Below, in pieces: positions 6,819 to 15,642 of a stretch of DNA of 64,000 bases. A program made the translations under genes and the position numbers. The notes beneath the pieces were generated by a model. It saw only the letters and a list, made by a program, of their open reading frames with translations, did no database searches and had not been told where the DNA came from. Positions within the stretch are counted from its first letter, which is position 1. Every line of letters starts with the position of its first letter. Source of the DNA: Pannonibacter sp. SL95 (GTDB lineage Bacteria; Pseudomonadota; Alphaproteobacteria; Rhizobiales; Stappiaceae); assembly GCF_026672425.1 (NCBI RefSeq), contig NZ_JAPPRC010000003.1, positions 536,001-600,000 of the forward strand, given 5' to 3'.

Positions 6819-9298
6819 GGCCGCGGGTTCCCGGCGCTGCGCAGGCCGCGGTTGACCGCCCGGGCGGCAAGGTCAAACAGCTTGTCCGGATCGAGCACCA
6901 GGACGATGCGGTCGGCACCCAGAATGGAGATGCCGCCGACGCCCGGCAGTTCGGCGACGCGCAGATGCGTTTCACGGATGAGCAGCTCGGCACGGCGCAG
7001 GATGCGGCGGGTGCGGAAGCCGACGCGGCGGCCCTTCCAGGAGCAGATGACCACGGACAGATCGGCACCGGCATCGTCCTCGGGCGCAGGCAGCCGCATC
7101 AGCTCGCAGATGTCGAACAGCGGCAAGAAGCGGCCGCGCAGCAGCAGCGACGGCTGGCCGTTGACGGACTGGACGCTGGCGGCCGGGAACACGGCGGTTT
7201 CGGCGACCATCGTTTCGGGGAAGCCGATGGTCTGCCGGCCGGTGTCGGCCAGAAGCATAGGGCGGATCGCGGCCGAGAGCGGCATGTCGAGGCGGAAGGT
7301 GGTGCCCTTGCCGGCCTCTGTCTCGATGTCGATGCGCCCGCCGAGACGGGTGACGTTGACCAGCACCACATCCATGCCGACGCCGCGCCCGGAGACGGTG
7401 CTGGCCTCGCTGCGGGTGGAGAAGCCGGGTGTGAAGATGAAGCGGGCGATTTCCGCGTCGCTCATCCGGGCCAGATCCTCGACACTCGCCAGGCGCTGCG
7501 CGACAGCCTTCTCGCCGACACGGGCGATGTCGATGCCGCGTCCATCGTCGCTGACGGTGAGTACAAGGCGGTTGCCGTGCTGCTCTGCCGTCAGGCTGAG
7601 GCGCGCGGTGGCCGGCTTTCCGGCAGCAGCGCGTGACTCGGGGGCTTCGATGCCATGATCGATCGAATTGCGGATCATGTGCATCAAGGGATCGAGGAGC
7701 ATGTCGGCCATGCCCTTGTCGATCTTGATCGTACCGGCGCTCTGCTCGAAACGGACGGACTTGCCGAGTTCCCGCGCGGCCTCGCGGACCATGCGCGGGA
7801 AGCGGGCGATGATGTTCTCGAACGGGATGACCCGCAGACCCAGCGTGCTTTCGTGGATGAGACTGATGAAGTGGCTGACTTCGGCTTCCAGCGTCAGGAA
7901 GTCGCGCCGGTCGGCCATCAGGGCCTCGACCTCGGGCAGCATCTCGGGTGCGCGGGAGGACGTGTAGTCGTAGAGACGGCGCAGGGCCTCGCCGGAGCGG
8001 CTTTCGCTGGCCAGAACGTTCAGACGGCTGCCGAGCGTGAAGAAAGACCCGATGCGGCCGAAGAGGCGGTCGAGCACTTCGACCGGAACACGAACCTGCG
8101 TTTCCTCGACCGCTGCCATCCGTGACGGGGCTGGCGCATCGCCGAAATGGGCCGGGGCGGTGGTGCCGTCGAGCCAGGTCACGGACCAGGCCGACATGTC
8201 CGGCCCGTTGACCGGATCGATCCCGGGCAATGCAGTGCCTTGACCGGCTGCCTCAAGGCCTTCCGGCATGTCTGCGCTGGTCACTGCAACGAGCAGGGCG
8301 AGGTAAGGGCGGCTGTCGACGGTGAGGCTGCGCGAGGCAACGAGGCCAGGCAGGGCCGTGACAAGGGACCTGAGCGCTTCCGGCTCCGGCATCGGCAGGA
8401 CGACTTCCGCCAGACGCGCGGCAGGATCGGACGAAAAGCGCTCCAGCGCTGTGCCGGCAACGGCCGGGAGATGCAGCGGCGAGACTTTCCAGTAGGCGAG
8501 CCGGCTGATGAGGGCGGCGGGCAGGGCGGTGTCGCTGGTGAGGTCCAGTGGGGTCCCGGCGTCGCTCTCAAGGCCAAGCGACATGCTGACTTCTGCCCAG
8601 CCGGTTTCGGTTCCCGTCAGTGCTTCCAGCGTGCGGGCCTGGGCCACGATGCCGGACAGGATCGGTGCGGCCTGGTCAAGCGCAGCCTGGGCGAGAAAGC
8701 GGGCACACCGTTCCAGCCCGGCAAGGCCGGTCTTGCGAGCCGCGTGGGCGAGAACATCTGCCGCCTCGTGCAGGCCTGCCTCGTCCTGGCCGGACAGGGC
8801 CTCCGACAGTTCCGACAGGAGTTCTGCCAGCAGCTCGGCAAAGGCCCGTCCCATATCGCGTTCCAGCCCAAGGGCATCGCGTGAGGCCGGAATGCTCGCC
8901 TCAAGGCCTGTGGCCTGGGTGGGGCCACTGACCGAGAGCGCCTCGAGCTGTGCGGACAGGCCATCGGGTACGGCGAAGCTGGCGAGGTCGCCCGTTGCCT
9001 GCGCCGAGCGGATCGCATCGACCAGACGCAACATCGCGTCGATGATGTCGGGCGTCAGATCGCGTGTGCCATTGCGGACCGGATAGAGGCAGGCCTCCGC
9101 CAGATGCGTGACCTGTTCCAGGCTGGCAATGCCGGCGACCCGGGCAAGACCCTTGATCGAGTGGAAGGCCCGGAACAACACGTCCACATCGGCGCGCGAG
9201 ACGGCCGCCGTTTCGCTGGCCACAAGAATGGGCTCGATCACGCCGAGATGCTCGCCCGCCTCGGTGAGAAGATCGGCGGAAAAATCAGCTCCGGCCAT
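6815..9298 (-). CDS. cheA: CheA-type chemosensory histidine kinase
   Basis: 827 residues from ATG 9298 (upstream in-frame sequence is non-homologous). The N-terminal Hpt domain has the phosphorylated His46 in AFHSIKGLARV. A second, degenerate Hpt-like helix (LAHAARKTGL) may follow around 210-270. The dimerisation and ATPase parts show the N box (IRNSIDHGIE, N544), DDGRGID (about 584) and GRGVGMDVV (about 638), and a C-terminal CheW-like P5 domain covers about 680-827. It autophosphorylates under receptor control and passes phosphate to the receivers at 9285, 4606 and possibly CheB. It overlaps the receiver gene upstream by 14 bases. No flagellar gene is nearby. Confidence 0.93.
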   Translation of the reverse strand: MAGADFSADLLTEAGEHLGVIEPILVASETAAVSRADVDVLFRAFHSIKGLARVAGIASLEQVTHLAEACLYPVRNGTRDLTPDIIDAMLRLVDAIRSAQATGDLASFAVPDGLSAQLEALSVSGPTQATGLEASIPASRDALGLERDMGRAFAELLAELLSELSEALSGQDEAGLHEAADVLAHAARKTGLAGLERCARFLAQAALDQAAPILSGIVAQARTLEALTGTETGWAEVSMSLGLESDAGTPLDLTSDTALPAALISRLAYWKVSPLHLPAVAGTALERFSSDPAARLAEVVLPMPEPEALRSLVTALPGLVASRSLTVDSRPYLALLVAVTSADMPEGLEAAGQGTALPGIDPVNGPDMSAWSVTWLDGTTAPAHFGDAPAPSRMAAVEETQVRVPVEVLDRLFGRIGSFFTLGSRLNVLASESRSGEALRRLYDYTSSRAPEMLPEVEALMADRRDFLTLEAEVSHFISLIHESTLGLRVIPFENIIARFPRMVREAARELGKSVRFEQSAGTIKIDKGMADMLLDPLMHMIRNSIDHGIEAPESRAAAGKPATARLSLTAEQHGNRLVLTVSDDGRGIDIARVGEKAVAQRLASVEDLARMSDAEIARFIFTPGFSTRSEASTVSGRGVGMDVVLVNVTRLGGRIDIETEAGKGTTFRLDMPLSAAIRPMLLADTGRQTIGFPETMVAETAVFPAASVQSVNGQPSLLLRGRFLPLFDICELMRLPAPEDDAGADLSVVICSWKGRRVGFRTRRILRRAELLIRETHLRVAELPGVGGISILGADRIVLVLDPDKLFDLAARAVNRGLRSAGNPRP

Positions 9299-9770
9299 GC
9301 GCGTTCTCCACGGGCGGGCGCGCAAGGGGCATCCTGCGGGCAGGGTCGCGCGCGAGGCGCTGGAGAGCGGAAAGAAGTGCTTCGCCTTCGGGGCCGGCCA
9401 GCGCGATGTCCGCCGTGCCGCACGCCTTGGGACGAACAAGGCTGGCACCCCGGCTACGGCACAGATCAGAGGTGCGCAGGTCGGCACTGACATGAAGACC
9501 AATGACGGCGACGGGGGCCGGCTGGATCAGAACCGCCGACCCGACGAGCCGCGCAATATCCGTGACGCTGTCAGCGTCGATCAGCACAACATCCGCCGTC
9601 AGGCTTCTCAGGCCAGTCAGCACATCGGCGCTGCCCGTCACGGTGACACGGGCCTGCGGATCAGCGAGCAGAAGGGCGCGGATGGACAGCGCCAGTCCTG
9701 CGTCATCGCTGACGAGGGTCAGGTGCCAGTCATCCGCATCGTGCTGCGTGCTGTCCTCATGCGTGGCCAT
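9285..9770 (-). CDS. Stand-alone receiver-domain protein (CheY-like, divergent)
   Basis: 161 residues from ATG 9770 behind GGAAAG; a TTG at 9794 overlapping the chemoreceptor stop is the alternative. The fold is receiver-like: LTLVSDDAG supplies the acid pair, VVLIDAD the likely phosphoacceptor Asp, and VRPKACG the conserved Lys. The middle of the domain is poorly conserved and a tail of about 30 residues follows. It sits between chemoreceptor and cheA, and could be a phosphate sink or a CheY-like output for the CheA at 6815. No effector domain is fused. Confidence 0.72.
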   Translation of the reverse strand: MATHEDSTQHDADDWHLTLVSDDAGLALSIRALLLADPQARVTVTGSADVLTGLRSLTADVVLIDADSVTDIARLVGSAVLIQPAPVAVIGLHVSADLRTSDLCRSRGASLVRPKACGTADIALAGPEGEALLSALQRLARDPARRMPLARPPVENAHGRS

Positions 9771-9790
9771 CGGTTCGTCTTTCCGCTGCC

Positions 9791-11713
9791 TCAAGCCATC
9801 TTGAAGGCGTCGATCCGCTGACGGGTCTCGTCGGCCAGACGCGCCAGCTGGACCATGGTCGCGGTGATTTCCTCCGCGGCGGCCGAGTTTGACGTGGCGA
9901 TGGACTTCAGTTCGCTGACCGTGCCGTCGATCTGGGTGATCGAGGCGCGCTGCTGCTCGATCGCCGCAACCGAGGCGTGGATCATCTGGGTGGTCTGGCG
10001 TGCCTCGCCCGAGATGCCCACGATGGCTGCGCGAACGGTATCGGCCGCCTGCTTGCCTGCGAGGCTGTCCTCGCTGGCCTGCTCGACGATCTCGGCGATC
10101 TGGTTGGCATTCTGGCCGGCGCTTTCGGCCAGCTTGCCGACCTCCTGTGCTACCACGACGAAGCCCTTGCCGTGTTCCCCGGCGCGGGCTGCCTCGATGG
10201 CCGCGTTGAGCGAGAGGATGTGCGTGCGGTTGGCGATCTGGGCAATCACCTGGGTGATCTGGTTCACCTTTCGGCTGTTCTGCGCGATGCGGTCGACCAG
10301 CGCTCCCATTGCCTCAACCGAGGCGAGACCTTTTTCGACCAGACCTGTCGCGTTATCCGCCTTTTCACTGGCAAGTCTTGTGTTGTCGGAGACCTCGCGA
10401 ATGGCGAGCATTGCTTCCTTCACCGCTGTCGCGACCTGGGCCAGCGATGAATTCTGTACGCGGGCACCGTCCGCCACTTGCGACACGGCCATGCTGGCCT
10501 CGCCAACGGACAGAGCGGTGCTGCGGGCCTTCTCGCCGAAGTCGCGGAACGAGGAATGCGAGACGTCCAGCAGTCGGTTGACCTGCTCGCCGATGTCGCG
10601 CAGGAAGCCGGTCTTGCCCTCAAGGCTCACGCGCAGGGTAAGGTCACCTGCCGCAGCCTTCGAGATGACCTCGCCGATCTCGCGGGTGGTTTCCTCCGCC
10701 TTCAGCATGGCCGCAATCTGGTCGGCGTTCTGCTTGAACACGTCCACTGCAGTGGCCATCTGGCCGATCTCGTTGGTGGAGCCGAGGCCAGGAATGGTGA
10801 CATTGCCATCACCCTGGGCGAGGCGCGTCATGGCATGCGTCATCTGCTTCAACGGCGAGATAATGCCGCGGGCGATGACGACGGCGATGAAGAGGCCGAA
10901 CAGGATGCCGCCGCCGGCAAGCATGGCGAGCAGCTGCTGCACTTCTGCCGTCTGGGAGGCGACAGTCGTGCTCAGGCGGGTGATTTCAGTCTGCAGGCGT
11001 TCGCGGAATGTTGCAATCTTGTCGAGGATGCCACGCTCGTCCGCGCTGACGACATCTGCGCCGCCAAGGCCTGCGTCCTTCAGGAACAGTGTGAGGGCTG
11101 CTTCAAGATCAACCGCAGACTGGCGAGCCGCGCGTTCTGCAGGGGACGTGCCTCCTGATGCTGCGGCCAGCGCGGAACGAGCTGCCTCGACGGTCGCGAC
11201 CGACAGGGTGCTGGAGGCCAGTGTCGTTGCATCAAGCGCCCGCAGCAGGTCTGAGCTGGTTGCCGGGTCTGCCTTCAGGGCCTTGACCGCGTTCGCAAGC
11301 GCTGCGCCGTCTTGCTGCAGCTTCAAACGCTGCTGCATCAGCCCGCGGGCGCGCTGGCGGTAGGTCGTCAGCCCGTCGCGGATTTCGGCGACCAGCGCGG
11401 CTTCAGAGTGCCCCTCCAGCAGAACTGCCGTCGAGGTGAGTGCCTCGTCGATCTGCCGCGACTGCACTTCGGTGCGGTCGAAGTCTGAGGACCGGCCATA
11501 GGTCAGCACGGCATTGGTGCGCAGGCGGAAGCCGGTAAAATCGCGATCCGCAAGGAACATCTGTCCGACGGCACGGTAGAAGCGGTCCATCTCGGAGGAG
11601 AGCTGCGCAAGGTCGCGCACCGAGGTGTATCCGACGCTGGACAGCAGGGCGAGGAGAACAAGCAAGACGGCGGCGAGGCCGTAGATGCGGGTCGACAGGG
11701 TAATGTTCTTCAA
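9791..11713 (-). CDS. Methyl-accepting chemoreceptor with large periplasmic domain
   Basis: About 640 residues. The TTG at 11713 with GGGGG upstream gives the typical start [12 protein letters not shown]; a GTG at 11755 would add 14 residues but lacks a ribosome site. One membrane helix lies at about 10-30. An all-helical periplasmic region of about 240 residues follows (4-helix or HBM-like), then a second helix ([18 protein letters not shown]), one or two HAMP modules and a long coiled-coil signalling domain with the tip [21 protein letters not shown]. No C-terminal CheR-docking pentapeptide is seen. It is the only receptor in the cluster and so the likely sensor of whatever controls the peptide system. 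Confidence 0.92.
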   Translation of the reverse strand: MKNITLSTRIYGLAAVLLVLLALLSSVGYTSVRDLAQLSSEMDRFYRAVGQMFLADRDFTGFRLRTNAVLTYGRSSDFDRTEVQSRQIDEALTSTAVLLEGHSEAALVAEIRDGLTTYRQRARGLMQQRLKLQQDGAALANAVKALKADPATSSDLLRALDATTLASSTLSVATVEAARSALAAASGGTSPAERAARQSAVDLEAALTLFLKDAGLGGADVVSADERGILDKIATFRERLQTEITRLSTTVASQTAEVQQLLAMLAGGGILFGLFIAVVIARGIISPLKQMTHAMTRLAQGDGNVTIPGLGSTNEIGQMATAVDVFKQNADQIAAMLKAEETTREIGEVISKAAAGDLTLRVSLEGKTGFLRDIGEQVNRLLDVSHSSFRDFGEKARSTALSVGEASMAVSQVADGARVQNSSLAQVATAVKEAMLAIREVSDNTRLASEKADNATGLVEKGLASVEAMGALVDRIAQNSRKVNQITQVIAQIANRTHILSLNAAIEAARAGEHGKGFVVVAQEVGKLAESAGQNANQIAEIVEQASEDSLAGKQAADTVRAAIVGISGEARQTTQMIHASVAAIEQQRASITQIDGTVSELKSIATSNSAAAEEITATMVQLARLADETRQRIDAFKMA

Positions 11714-11928
11714 GTTGACCCCCGGAGGAAGGCTGTGACGCCCCGTGGCGTGCACGAAAATTTGCAGACGTGACAGGTCTTTAGCTTCCGCGCGCGCGCG
11801 GGCGGCTGTTCCACCCGAAATGTTTCAGCTTTGGGGCTGGATGACGGTGTCGGGTTTGTGCGAAGCTAACCGCGAATTGTTTACAAAAACGTTCTTGTTT
11901 CAATGCTTTGCGGTGGGTTGGGGAAATC

Positions 11929-12333
11929 GTGACAGTGCCGGACTTTATTCCCGCCGGGCTCCTGAGTGTCCTGTTTCTTGCATTTCTCGCCAAGCACTTC
12001 GTCGCCGATTTCCTGTTCCAGACCCACTGGATGGCCATCGGCAAGGAGGGGCGCGATCACTGGATTGCTCCCCTCGCCGTTCATGCGGGGATCCATGGGC
12101 TTCTGACAAGCTTGATCGCGGCCTGATTTGCGCCGGACCTGTTTTGGCTGGGGGCTGTCGATTTCGTCATTCATTTTGCGATCGACCGGGCCAAGGCGGA
12201 GGTGGTGCGACGCAGCGGAGCGACGCCGGCGAAGGCATCATTCTGGTGGCTGCTGGGCCTCGACCAGACCCTACATCACCTGACGCACTTCGGTTTCATT
12301 CTCGTCCTGGCCGGAGCGAGCACAGGCGCATGA
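11929..12333 (+). pseudogene. DUF3307 membrane protein interrupted by an in-frame TGA
   Basis: From GTG 11929 the frame reads FIPAGLLSVLFLAFLAKHFVADFLFQTHWMA, typical of DUF3307, then meets TGA at 12124-12126. The same frame continues with FAPDLFWLGAVDFVIHFAID and LLGLDQTLHHLTHFGFIL, the second half of the family, up to TGA 12333. A single tgg-to-tga change would explain it. The product would be a small membrane protein of 4 helices and unknown function. It is divergent from the chemoreceptor and its last 38 bases overlap the convergent cheB. It could be a true decayed gene or a sequencing error; the flanking reading frame is intact. Confidence 0.8.
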
Positions 12334-13318
12334 ACGAGGGGGGCGGCTGCGAAGGATCAAGCCGCACCGCGGCCGGCACACGCTCAAGCGCCGCGCCGGG
12401 CATTCCCGGCACCACGCAGGTTGCGGGCTCCTGAACGTAGACCGGGCTTCCAGCTGCGGCGAGCGCAAGTGCGCCACGCGCGCCGTCCTCGCCCATGCCG
12501 CTGAGTACGAGCGCCATCGCCGGAATGTTTGCCTCTGCTGCGGATTGCATCAGGCGATCTGCGTTGGGATGAAACGGGCTGGGCGTCAACGCCGAGGGGC
12601 GAACGGCAACGGCCCCGGCAGGCGTGCGGACGAGTTCATAATCCTGACCACCGCGCAGAACGTGAATGCCGCCGGCTTCAATCCGGGTCTGGCTGGAGAC
12701 TTCGGACACCTTGCGGCCGCTGACATCCGACAGATGTGCGGCAAAGGCAGCTGTGCCGTCTGCCGGCATATGCTGGGCGATCACCCAGGGCAGGGCGTCG
12801 GGCGGGGCGGTTTTCAGCAACTGCGCCAGCGCGCCGGGGCCACCGGTGCTGCTGGCGACCAGCAGGCATTGCGGATCCGCCAGAGGGCCGTGATTGCGTC
12901 CCGTCTGCGCTGCCAATGGCATTGATGGGCCAGTGTCCTCAGCGACAGATGCAGGCGGCCGCGCGCCGAGATGATCCGGCCGGGCGTGGGCGGCAAGGGC
13001 CTGGCTGACAAGTCCGGGCAAGTCCCTTGCCCAGGTGCCGACTGGCGGACCGGCCATCGCTGTGTCTCGAGGAAGGCGGATCAGCCGAGGGCCGAGGCGC
13101 TGCAGGGCATTTCCGAGCGGCCCTGACTGTGGTTCCGCGCCCGCCAGCGCGTCATCAAGAACGACCAGCCCGGCAAAGCGATCCGCCAGTTCCTGCATGA
13201 GGTCCGCCTGCGACCGGCAGTCGCGCAGGGCGGCCGAGGGGAAGGCATCGGAGAGGATGCGGCGGAGCGCGGAACGTTCGAATGCGCCAGCCGCCGCTAT
13301 CAGGATGGGACGTTTCAC
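12296..13318 (-). CDS. cheB: CheB-type receptor methylesterase with degenerate receiver
   Basis: 340 residues. The C-terminal esterase/deamidase is intact, with catalytic S157 (ASSTGGP), H183 (AQHMP) and D278 (SGMGEDG). The N-terminal receiver fold is degenerate: the usual acidic pair is replaced by AAA at 8-10 (ILIAAAGAF), although D55/D56 remain after strand 3. Canonical CheA-driven activation may therefore be lost or altered. It would demethylate the chemoreceptor at 9791. ATG 13318 overlaps the stop of cheR by four bases. Confidence 0.9.
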   Translation of the reverse strand: MKRPILIAAAGAFERSALRRILSDAFPSAALRDCRSQADLMQELADRFAGLVVLDDALAGAEPQSGPLGNALQRLGPRLIRLPRDTAMAGPPVGTWARDLPGLVSQALAAHARPDHLGARPPASVAEDTGPSMPLAAQTGRNHGPLADPQCLLVASSTGGPGALAQLLKTAPPDALPWVIAQHMPADGTAAFAAHLSDVSGRKVSEVSSQTRIEAGGIHVLRGGQDYELVRTPAGAVAVRPSALTPSPFHPNADRLMQSAAEANIPAMALVLSGMGEDGARGALALAAAGSPVYVQEPATCVVPGMPGAALERVPAAVRLDPSQPPPSFMRLCSLRPGRE

Positions 13319-14097
13319 GGCTTCGCTGCGGCCGTGTCCGCCGGTGCAACGGGCGCGGCTGTCCGGCGCCAGAACACGGCGCTGGCCGTTTCCACCGGCT
13401 CGAACAGGCCCGTCTCGCGCATGGTCTCAGAGGCTCCCAGAACCAGAATGCTGCCTGGCCGCATTGCCCGGGCGATGTTGGCGAGGGCTTTGCGGACGGC
13501 GTCTTCGGTGAAGTAGATCAGCATGTTGCGGCAAAACACAAGGTCGGCTGAGCCCCCCAGCTCCGACGACAGCATCGGGTCCAGCACATTGTGCACGCAA
13601 AATCTTGTCATGTTGCGCAGCATTTGCGGCGCATCCCAGGCTTCGCCACTGCTGTGCGGAAAGGCGGGGCGGGCGAAATCGGGGATCTCGCGGAAGCTGC
13701 CCATGGCCTCGAGCCGGGTGTAATGGCCTCGCGCGGCTGCGCAAATCGCGCTTGGGCTGATGTCCGTGCCGATCACGCGGGACGACGTGCGGCCTTCGCT
13801 GGCGAGCAGGAAGGCAAGCGACCACGCCTCTTCTCCCGTCGCGCAGCCACAGCTCCAGACCCGCAAGGCCGCCGCGGACAATCCCGGATCTTCGCGCAAC
13901 ATGCTGCGCAGCATCGACCATTGACCGGCATGACGGAAGAACGAGGTTTCCTGGACCAGCAGTCGCTCGATCAGATCCGTGGGTACATGGTCAAAAGGCA
14001 GAGTGTGGTGTGTGTCGATACGCGGACGGATGTAGGACGGGGCGATGCCGGTGTGACGCGACAGGAATTCGATCAGGGAAGGGGTACCCACACTCAT
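13315..14097 (-). CDS. cheR: CheR-type receptor methyltransferase
   Basis: 260 residues from ATG 14097. It shows the CheR helical N-terminus, the LVQETSFFRHAGQW block, the SAM-binding motif SCGCATGEEAWSLA, GTDISPSAI and the motif DLVFCRNMLIYF. It methylates glutamates of the chemoreceptor using S-adenosylmethionine. It begins ten bases after the stop of the winged-helix regulator gene, so regulator, cheR and cheB are probably one transcript, separate from the chemoreceptor-to-triple-CheW transcript by the intervening DUF3307 locus. Confidence 0.92.
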   Translation of the reverse strand: MSVGTPSLIEFLSRHTGIAPSYIRPRIDTHHTLPFDHVPTDLIERLLVQETSFFRHAGQWSMLRSMLREDPGLSAAALRVWSCGCATGEEAWSLAFLLASEGRTSSRVIGTDISPSAICAAARGHYTRLEAMGSFREIPDFARPAFPHSSGEAWDAPQMLRNMTRFCVHNVLDPMLSSELGGSADLVFCRNMLIYFTEDAVRKALANIARAMRPGSILVLGASETMRETGLFEPVETASAVFWRRTAAPVAPADTAAAKP

Positions 14098-14107
14098 GGG
14101 CGGCAGC

Positions 14108-15124
14108 CTAACCAAGACCCAGCACGAAGGCCATGTGATCTGCGAACCAGATGTCGGCGGATTGTTGCAAGGCGGGCAGAGGTTCGATCTCGCGACCGCC
14201 TTTCGCCTTCAATCGCACAAAGCCGCAGGCTTCTGCCTGTTCCATCAGGAGACGCGCGTGGGTGCGTGAAACGCCCGTGTGATTGGACAGGGTTTCGAAG
14301 GGCAGGCTGATCCGGTTGTCCTGCGCCTGGTTCGCCTCCGCCAGAAGCAGAAGGAACGTCAGGTAGCCGCCATCCCGTGCCGCCAGGCTCTGGATCTCGG
14401 GATGCGCGGCGCGCAGGGCGAAGAAGGCATCGAGATGCGGCGCGAGTGCGCGGTGCCAGGTGCGATGGCCCGCGCCTGCCGAGGCGAGATCACGGCTGGA
14501 CCACGCCGGAGCCTGCGGGTCAAAGCCAGCTGAGCCGGCTTCGGCGGTTCCAATCCGGCTGCGACAGAGGACGTGACGCAGGCCGTTTCCCGGCTCCTGC
14601 AGATCGCGGAAGGCTGTCAGCGGCTGCGCCAGCGCTTCGACGAGGATGGCATCAGAGCCCCAGAGGCGCGCGGTCGGGATAAGCAGCGTGACGCGCATGT
14701 CTTCCTCGGCCTTGCGCCGTTCTAGGAAGCCGTAGCGCTCCAGAATGGCGACAAGCGCCTCGATCCGGTTGCGGCTGGCCAGCTCAGATCCGCTGAGCCG
14801 CGTCTGCAGCCGGCCGAGCGTCAGCCAGGTCGCCCGCTCCTCGGCCTGCTGGCAGGCGGCAAGGTGAAGGAGCGTCTGGATCGTGATGTAACGGCCTTCC
14901 TCGAGCAGTAGGCGGCCAAGGAGATAGTCGCCGCGAAACAGCTGGATCAGGTTGTTGATCACGGCGTTGCGGACGTCGGCAAACGCTGGATGGGCAAGGA
15001 TCTGCCCGCGTGACACGAAGGCACCATTGGCAACGCCTGTGTCTTGCGCAAGGAGGCTGTAGCCGGCAATGGCCGGGTCAGCATCCGTGTTCAAGCTGTG
15101 TGGTCGTTGGACCTGGGCGTTCAT
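14108..15124 (-). CDS. Putative transcriptional regulator with two winged-helix segments
   Basis: 338 residues from ATG 15124 (upstream extension rejected). I do not recognise a named family. Two winged-helix-like stretches are visible: about 108-160 (SELASRNRIEALVAILERYGFLERRK) and about 275-325 (ETLSNHTGVSRTHARLLMEQAEACGFVRL), the latter a clear helix-turn-helix plus wing. There is no membrane segment and no receiver domain. It is first in the cheR-cheB operon and divergent from the exporter operon across a 518-base intergenic region containing two inverted repeats, so it is the best candidate for the switch controlling peptide export genes. Confidence 0.65.
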   Translation of the reverse strand: MNAQVQRPHSLNTDADPAIAGYSLLAQDTGVANGAFVSRGQILAHPAFADVRNAVINNLIQLFRGDYLLGRLLLEEGRYITIQTLLHLAACQQAEERATWLTLGRLQTRLSGSELASRNRIEALVAILERYGFLERRKAEEDMRVTLLIPTARLWGSDAILVEALAQPLTAFRDLQEPGNGLRHVLCRSRIGTAEAGSAGFDPQAPAWSSRDLASAGAGHRTWHRALAPHLDAFFALRAAHPEIQSLAARDGGYLTFLLLLAEANQAQDNRISLPFETLSNHTGVSRTHARLLMEQAEACGFVRLKAKGGREIEPLPALQQSADIWFADHMAFVLGLG

Positions 15125-15642
15125 GCGTGTCCTTCGTTCCGGCAGCGCTGGCCGCTGGAGCGGCAAAGCACGCGTCCCGTAACGGTAATGAAGCCGCGGG
15201 GAAGGCCGGTGATCTGTCGTGTGAACCTGTTTCAGGCTTCGATCAAGCCATGACCATTCTTATCACGGCCTTGCGCCCCATAAAGATGTGAACCTTCAAT
15301 GGCTGTTGATGTGGGCTGTGCAGACTGTGTCTTCATGCCTGAGAATTTCGTAAAATTCTAATAAATGAAACATCGAGGTTCAGGACTGCTTGCCGCTGGA
15401 GTTGTTGGTTGTGCTCAAGGTTGCAGCATTTGTCTTTTGCAACACGGATTTTTATCTTTATCACTGCTTTCTGCTCAGATTTTTGGTGCGTGTTGCGGGA
15501 CGGGTGCCGGCTTGCTGGGCTATAGGCAGGTATTCACCGCTCTGGCGAAAATGGGGTGTATCCGGGTGTGGCTGATCTTCGGATGGTAGTGAGTAACGAG
15601 GGGCGGCAGGTGTGCCGAGTAGCGCGGGCGACAGTTCTGTTC
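15125..15642. promoter_or_regulatory. Divergent intergenic region between regulator and exporter operon
   Basis: 518 bases without a convincing gene, more AT-rich than the surroundings. Two perfect inverted repeats stand out: AGAATTT-CGTA-AAATTCT at 15342-15359 and GTTGCA-N12-TGCAAC at 15420-15443. They are candidate operators for the regulator at 14108. No confident -35/-10 pair could be fixed by eye. The small frames here lack ribosome sites and homology. Confidence 0.5.

Noticed and set aside
11785..11805. CG dinucleotide run as a Z-DNA regulatory element
   Set aside because: Short alternating CG runs are frequent at this base composition; nothing else supports a role.
12124..12126. In-frame TGA of the DUF3307 locus as a selenocysteine codon
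   Set aside because: No selenoprotein is known in this family and the position aligns with no conserved Cys; a nonsense mutation or sequence error is simpler.
3142..15124. Motility chemotaxis operon
   Set aside because: No flagellar, motor or pilus gene is present, the receiver proteins are divergent, and the output is a cyclase; an alternative-function chemosensory system fits better.
14108..15124. CRP-type regulator reading the cAMP signal
   Set aside because: No cyclic-nucleotide-binding beta-roll is visible in this protein; it has winged-helix segments only.
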